Origin: Burkholderiales bacterium
GTDB taxonomy: Bacteria > Pseudomonadota > Gammaproteobacteria > Burkholderiales > Usitatibacteraceae
DNA: 17,252 nucleotides
Direction of reading: 5' to 3'
Assembly (NCBI GenBank): GCA_025350945.1
Contig: JANXWW010000362.1
Span: forward strand, 1-17,252
Shown: in pieces, positions 14,548 to 17,252 of the stretch
Position numbering within the stretch: position 1 is the stretch's first letter
Layout of the letters: the number at the start of each line of letters is the position of its first letter
Notes under the pieces: generated by a model
What the model saw: the letters and a program-made list of their open reading frames with translations, nothing else
The model's database searches: none
Told to the model about the DNA's origin: nothing
Translations under genes and position numbers: made by a program

Positions 14548-14955
14548 ATGAGCACCGCACGCGAACCAAAAGTCAGCAAAGAAACCAGCAGCACCTCAAA
14601 AGGTGTGACCATCAATGTGATGGGCCGCGAATTTCGCGTGGCCGCGCCGCACGGCGAGGAGCGGCAATTGCTCGCCTCAGTCGAATTGCTTAACAAAAAA
14701 ATGAAAGAACTCCGCGATGGCGGAAAAATTGTGGGTAACGAGCGCATCGCCATCATGGCTGCACTCAACATCGCGCACGATTATTTGCAGTTGCTGGTGT
14801 CGGGGACGAATAAAAACAGCGATACGCAAAGCGCTCAAACAAGTTTCGCAAAAAACACAAATAATTCCATTGACGCCGAGTTCGTGAGGCGTAAAATAGA
14901 ATCACTTGAGAACGTGATTGAAAAAGCAATTTCTGAACAAGAAAAACTTTTTTGA
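14548..14955 (+). CDS. zapA: Cell division protein ZapA
   Basis: ZapA binds FtsZ and bundles its filaments at mid-cell. The 135-residue protein has the family's N-terminal domain after a Ser/Thr-rich lead of about 18 residues: VTINVMGREFRVAAPHGEERQLLASVELLNKKMKELRDGGKIVGNERIAIMAALNIAHDYLQL. A linker and a C-terminal coiled coil (FVRRKIESLENVIEKAISEQEKL) follow, as in ZapA dimers and tetramers. It lies after the zapB-like gene and before the 6S RNA gene, a widely conserved order. No Shine-Dalgarno is visible before the ATG. Confidence 0.94.
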   Translation: MSTAREPKVSKETSSTSKGVTINVMGREFRVAAPHGEERQLLASVELLNKKMKELRDGGKIVGNERIAIMAALNIAHDYLQLLVSGTNKNSDTQSAQTSFAKNTNNSIDAEFVRRKIESLENVIEKAISEQEKLF

Positions 14956-15000
14956 CTTTCTGTTTTTAAGCAAACATCAGCGGTAAATTTTATTTGCATA

Positions 15001-15178
15001 TGTTTGAGAGTTCGCTTGGGGTTTACATCCTTTGAACCAATAGACTTTTGTCGATGGATTCTGGCCCAAGCGATGTTTGTGTGAGCGTCCCACGTGGACG
15101 CACCTAATGGTATCCGGTCGGTCTCCTACTTGAACCCTAGCGTTCAAGCGTGCGGCCCCGAGCGAACCCTCAAACGTA
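15001..15178 (+). ncRNA. ssrS: 6S RNA
   Basis: 6S RNA mimics an open promoter and sequesters sigma-70 RNA polymerase in stationary phase. The sequence shows the family's fold: a long closing stem pairs 15001-15021 (TTTGAGAGTTCGCTTGGGG part) with 15156-15176 (CCCCGAGCGAACCCTCAAAC part), with about one mismatch, G-U pairs and frayed ends. The 3' half has ACTTGAACCCTAGCGTTCAA and then TGCGGCC, closely like the TTGAACC...GGTTCAAGGG...TGCGGC segment of E. coli 6S. The location immediately after zapA is the standard one. Ends are approximate (within about ten bases). The fau gene that often follows is missing. Confidence 0.92.
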
Positions 15179-15198
15179 TGACGCGACATGCTGCAACG

Positions 15199-15228
15199 CC
15201 TTGGCACAATGCCGTGGTATTTATATTT
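15199..15228 (+). terminator. Possible terminator after 6S RNA
   Basis: CCTTGGC (15199-15205) pairs with GCCGTGG (15211-15217) with one mismatch and one G-U pair around ACAAT, and TATTTATATTT follows. The stem is short and the T tract is interrupted, so this is a weak candidate for ending 6S precursors. Confidence 0.35.
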
Positions 15229-15351
15229 ACTTCTGCACCAAATCCCATAAAATTATCGCGCAAGGTAGTGCAACCTGACCTGCATCAAAACTGCCGAAAG
15301 CATCGCGCTGCATAATCTTTATCATCACTTCATTTTGGAAAACTCGCGCAT

Positions 15352-15810
15352 ATGGCCTACTGGCTGATGAAATCTGAACCAGCAGAATTCTCGATTGACG
15401 ATCTGGTAAAAGCAAAAAATCAAACGGTGCCGTGGTTTGGTGTGCGCAATTATCTCGCGCGAAATTTCATGCGCGATCAAATGAAGATCGGTGACGATGT
15501 TTTGTTTTATCACTCATCGTGCCCAGAGCCGGGGATCGCGGGGCGAGCATTAGTGTCATCGCCCGCCTATCCCGATCCAACACAGTTTGAGAAGAAGGGA
15601 AAGTATTTTGATGCGAAAGCCACACCAGAAACACCGCGCTGGATGTTGGTTGACGTAAAGCTCGCCAAAAAAACACGTCTGCTCTCGTTGGCGGAGATGC
15701 GCAGCATTCTGTCACTGGAAGAAATGGTGATTTTGCAGCGCGGCAATCGGCTGTCCATCACGCCGGTAAAAGCGAATGAGTGGAAAACTATTATCAAACT
15801 GCTTGGCTAA
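15352..15810 (+). CDS. EVE-domain protein
   Basis: This 152-residue protein consists of one EVE domain, a PUA-like fold related to human THYN1. The N-terminus MAYWLMKSEPAEFSIDDL and the following WFGVRNYLARNFMRDQMKIGDDVLFYHSS are the family signature (W-x-GVRNYQARN, G-D-x-x-FYHS), and GIAGRALVSSPAYPDPTQFE continues it. Such domains bind modified bases in DNA or RNA; in bacteria single-domain versions have no settled role. A GGAAAA about ten bases before the ATG may serve as ribosome binding site. It follows 6S RNA and precedes a permease gene by 49 bases. Confidence 0.93.
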   Translation: MAYWLMKSEPAEFSIDDLVKAKNQTVPWFGVRNYLARNFMRDQMKIGDDVLFYHSSCPEPGIAGRALVSSPAYPDPTQFEKKGKYFDAKATPETPRWMLVDVKLAKKTRLLSLAEMRSILSLEEMVILQRGNRLSITPVKANEWKTIIKLLG

Positions 15811-15812
15811 TT

Positions 15813-15841
15813 GATTCGCTCAGTCGTTGACTAGCTGAATC
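15813..15841. repeat. Bulged hairpin between EVE and TauE genes
   Basis: GATTC-GCT-c-AGTC (15813-15825) pairs with GACT-AGC-t-GAATC (15829-15841) around GTT: 12 pairs with two single-base bulges. It starts two bases after the EVE stop and ends 18 bases before the next start. No T tract follows, so it may be an mRNA-processing or stabilising element rather than a terminator. Confidence 0.45.
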
Positions 15842-15859
15842 GCACCCGACTGCGCCGTC

Positions 15860-16663
15860 ATGCCCATTGACCCCACCTATTTGCTGATTTATTTAGCCGT
15901 CGGTATTTTTGTCGGTTTTTTCGCCGGCCTGCTCGGTATTGGCGGCGGCTCGGTAATGGTGCCGATTTTGTCACTCATATTTATCAAGCTGGGCTACTCG
16001 AATGAGCATGTGATTCACATGGCGCTGGCCACCTCAATGGCGACTATTCTGCCCGGCGCGTATGCCAGTACGCGCACCCATCACGCGCATGGCGCGGTGA
16101 ATTGGCATGTGGTTAAAAAAATGACGCCCGGCATATTGCTGGGCACAATATTTGGCACCGTGTTTGCGTATTTTTCGAGCACCACATTTTTGAAATATTT
16201 TTTTGTCGGCTTTATTTTATTTTTGGCCGCGCAATTACTCTTCAGCATCAAGCCACAAGCCAATCGCGCATTGCCACAGACGGTTGGGCTCATTAGCTTC
16301 GGCGCTCTAATGGGCTTTGTGTCAAGCCTAGCAGGCATTGGCGGTGCGGTACTCACCATCTCACTCTTGACGTGGTGCAATGTAAAAATCCATGAAGCGA
16401 TTGGCACGTCCGCCGCCGTTGGTTTTCCGATCGCGTTGGCCGGCACAGTGGGCTATGTGGTGACCGGCATGATGGATCACAATTTGCCGCCGTGGAGTTG
16501 GGGTTACGTGTATTTGCCTGCGTTCGTCGGCATTGCCATTACCAGCTTCCTGATCGCGCCATTAGGCGCAAAACTCGCCCACAAATTACCGGTGCTCGTG
16601 CTCAAAAAAATATTTATGGTGTTCCTCGTGGCGCTCGCGATCAAGATGGCGATTTCAGTTTGA
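15860..16663 (+). CDS. TauE/SafE-family membrane permease
   Basis: This 267-residue integral membrane protein has about eight hydrophobic segments. It shows the internal duplication of the TauE/SafE (DUF81) family: GIGGGSVMVPIL at residue 26 onward and GIGGAVLTISLL at residue 159 onward, each after a helix ending in AGLL or SLA. HMALATSMATILPGAYAS and IGTSAAVGFPIALAGTVGYV are the paired following helices. Members export sulfite, sulfoacetate or related anions; the substrate here is unknown. No sulfur-metabolism genes are nearby. The start ATG at 15860 lacks a Shine-Dalgarno. Its stop lies four bases from that of the convergent peptidase gene. Confidence 0.92.
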   Translation: MPIDPTYLLIYLAVGIFVGFFAGLLGIGGGSVMVPILSLIFIKLGYSNEHVIHMALATSMATILPGAYASTRTHHAHGAVNWHVVKKMTPGILLGTIFGTVFAYFSSTTFLKYFFVGFILFLAAQLLFSIKPQANRALPQTVGLISFGALMGFVSSLAGIGGAVLTISLLTWCNVKIHEAIGTSAAVGFPIALAGTVGYVVTGMMDHNLPPWSWGYVYLPAFVGIAITSFLIAPLGAKLAHKLPVLVLKKIFMVFLVALAIKMAISV

Positions 16664-16667
16664 TAAA

Positions 16668-17252
16668 TCAAATGCCACACCAATCGCGCATCATCGTCTC
16701 GTACATGTCCACCGATTGTTCCAGACGTTTGATCGAACACCATTCGTCAATCTGATGTGCAATGGATGGCTCGCCCGGGCCGATAATAACGGCCGGAATA
16801 CTGCCGTTGCCCATTTCGGCGTAGCCGCGTTTCATGTCAGCGCCATCGGTTGAAAACATGATCGTTTTCGGTGTGGGTTTTGCACCCACAAACGGTGCCG
16901 CAATTTCAAACACACTTTCAATCCATTCATCGGGCTCTGAATAAAGCGCTGGCGTATCAACAATTTTGCGCACCCGGCCGATATCGCCAATCAACGCCTG
17001 CACGGACGCGCACAGATGCGCATGCTCAATGCCCGGCACAGTGCGCATATCGACGGTGAGACGCGCCGAATCAGGCACGGAATTCGTATTTAAGCCCGCG
17101 TGTAAGGTGGCCACATTCATGGTCGGCGCGCCCATCACCGGATGACAATCGATGCCGCAATGATGCTTCCAATCAAAGCCATCAAGTTTCGAAATCACTT
17201 TATTCATTTTCAAAATCGCGTTCTCACCCTGCTCCGGCATGGAGCCATGCGC
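16668..17252 (-). CDS. M20-family metallopeptidase/deacylase, C-terminal part (truncated by window edge)
   Basis: The frame stays open to the right edge, giving the last 194 residues. The first visible residues are AHGSMPEQGENAI, the M20 element (HGS-x-P-x-x-G-x-NAI) that opens the dimerisation domain. NTNSVPDSARLTVDMRTVPG closes that domain's core. Back in the catalytic domain, FSTDGADMKR and IIGPGEPSIAHQIDEW are the late substrate-binding and metal-ligand motifs (the His of AHQ). This group includes ArgE, DapE and related deacylases; the pattern of ...AHQIDEW... fits the ArgE/DapE group generally, but which substrate is cleaved cannot be told from this half. Confidence 0.93.
   Translation of the reverse strand, partial: AHGSMPEQGENAILKMNKVISKLDGFDWKHHCGIDCHPVMGAPTMNVATLHAGLNTNSVPDSARLTVDMRTVPGIEHAHLCASVQALIGDIGRVRKIVDTPALYSEPDEWIESVFEIAAPFVGAKPTPKTIMFSTDGADMKRGYAEMGNGSIPAVIIGPGEPSIAHQIDEWCSIKRLEQSVDMYETMMRDWCGI

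Noticed and set aside
16661..16670. TGATAAATCA palindrome between the convergent TauE and M20 genes as a terminator
   Set aside because: It is only the two stop codons facing each other; a four-pair stem without a T tract would not terminate.

Overview
The window reads as a chromosomal segment of a Gram-negative bacterium, most likely a betaproteobacterium. It carries a lipopolysaccharide-transport lipoprotein, an outer-membrane TonB-dependent receptor, the core block leuS-lptE-holA-proA-nadD-rsfS, and a zapB-like/zapA/6S RNA block. This placement is an inference from gene order and protein flavour; I cannot resolve the order or family. Coding regions have moderate GC, and the gaps between genes are clearly richer in AT.

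Layout. At 1-231 (minus) is the N-terminal part of an alpha/beta hydrolase cut by the window edge. After a 333-base AT-rich gap with repeats comes a small plus-strand accessory module (565-2633): a GbsR/MarR-type regulator, a DCC-family (DUF393) CxxC protein and an NAD(P)-binding SDR protein. Two matching 20-bp dyads (TTTCA-N8-TGAAA), one before the regulator and one before the DCC gene, suggest that the regulator controls itself and its neighbours. Next comes a housekeeping run on plus (2811-9652): leucyl-tRNA synthetase, LptE, DNA polymerase III delta, ProA, NadD and RsfS. The genes are tightly packed and probably form one operon. RsfS carries an unusual tail of eleven KKP pentapeptides and is followed by a strong hairpin.

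On minus, 9791-11641 is a BtuB-like vitamin B12 receptor preceded by a clear cobalamin riboswitch (about 11755-11936). Upstream of it, also on minus, is a PAS-PAS-GGDEF-EAL cyclic-di-GMP protein with intact synthase, hydrolase and inhibitory-site motifs (12026-14107). Divergent from that, on plus, are a ZapB-like coiled-coil protein, ZapA, 6S RNA (about 15001-15178), an EVE-domain protein and a TauE/SafE permease. The last gene, on minus and cut by the right edge, is an M20 metallopeptidase.

Most genes are well-known core families. The points most worth a second look are the paired operators of the GbsR-DCC-SDR module, the lysine/proline repeat tail on RsfS, probable leaderless starts for the zapB-like gene and perhaps the regulator, general scarcity of Shine-Dalgarno sequences before the core genes, and several unexplained hairpins and repeats between genes. 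I found no CRISPR array, transposase, prophage, tRNA or rRNA gene. I see no convincing new defence or mobile system.
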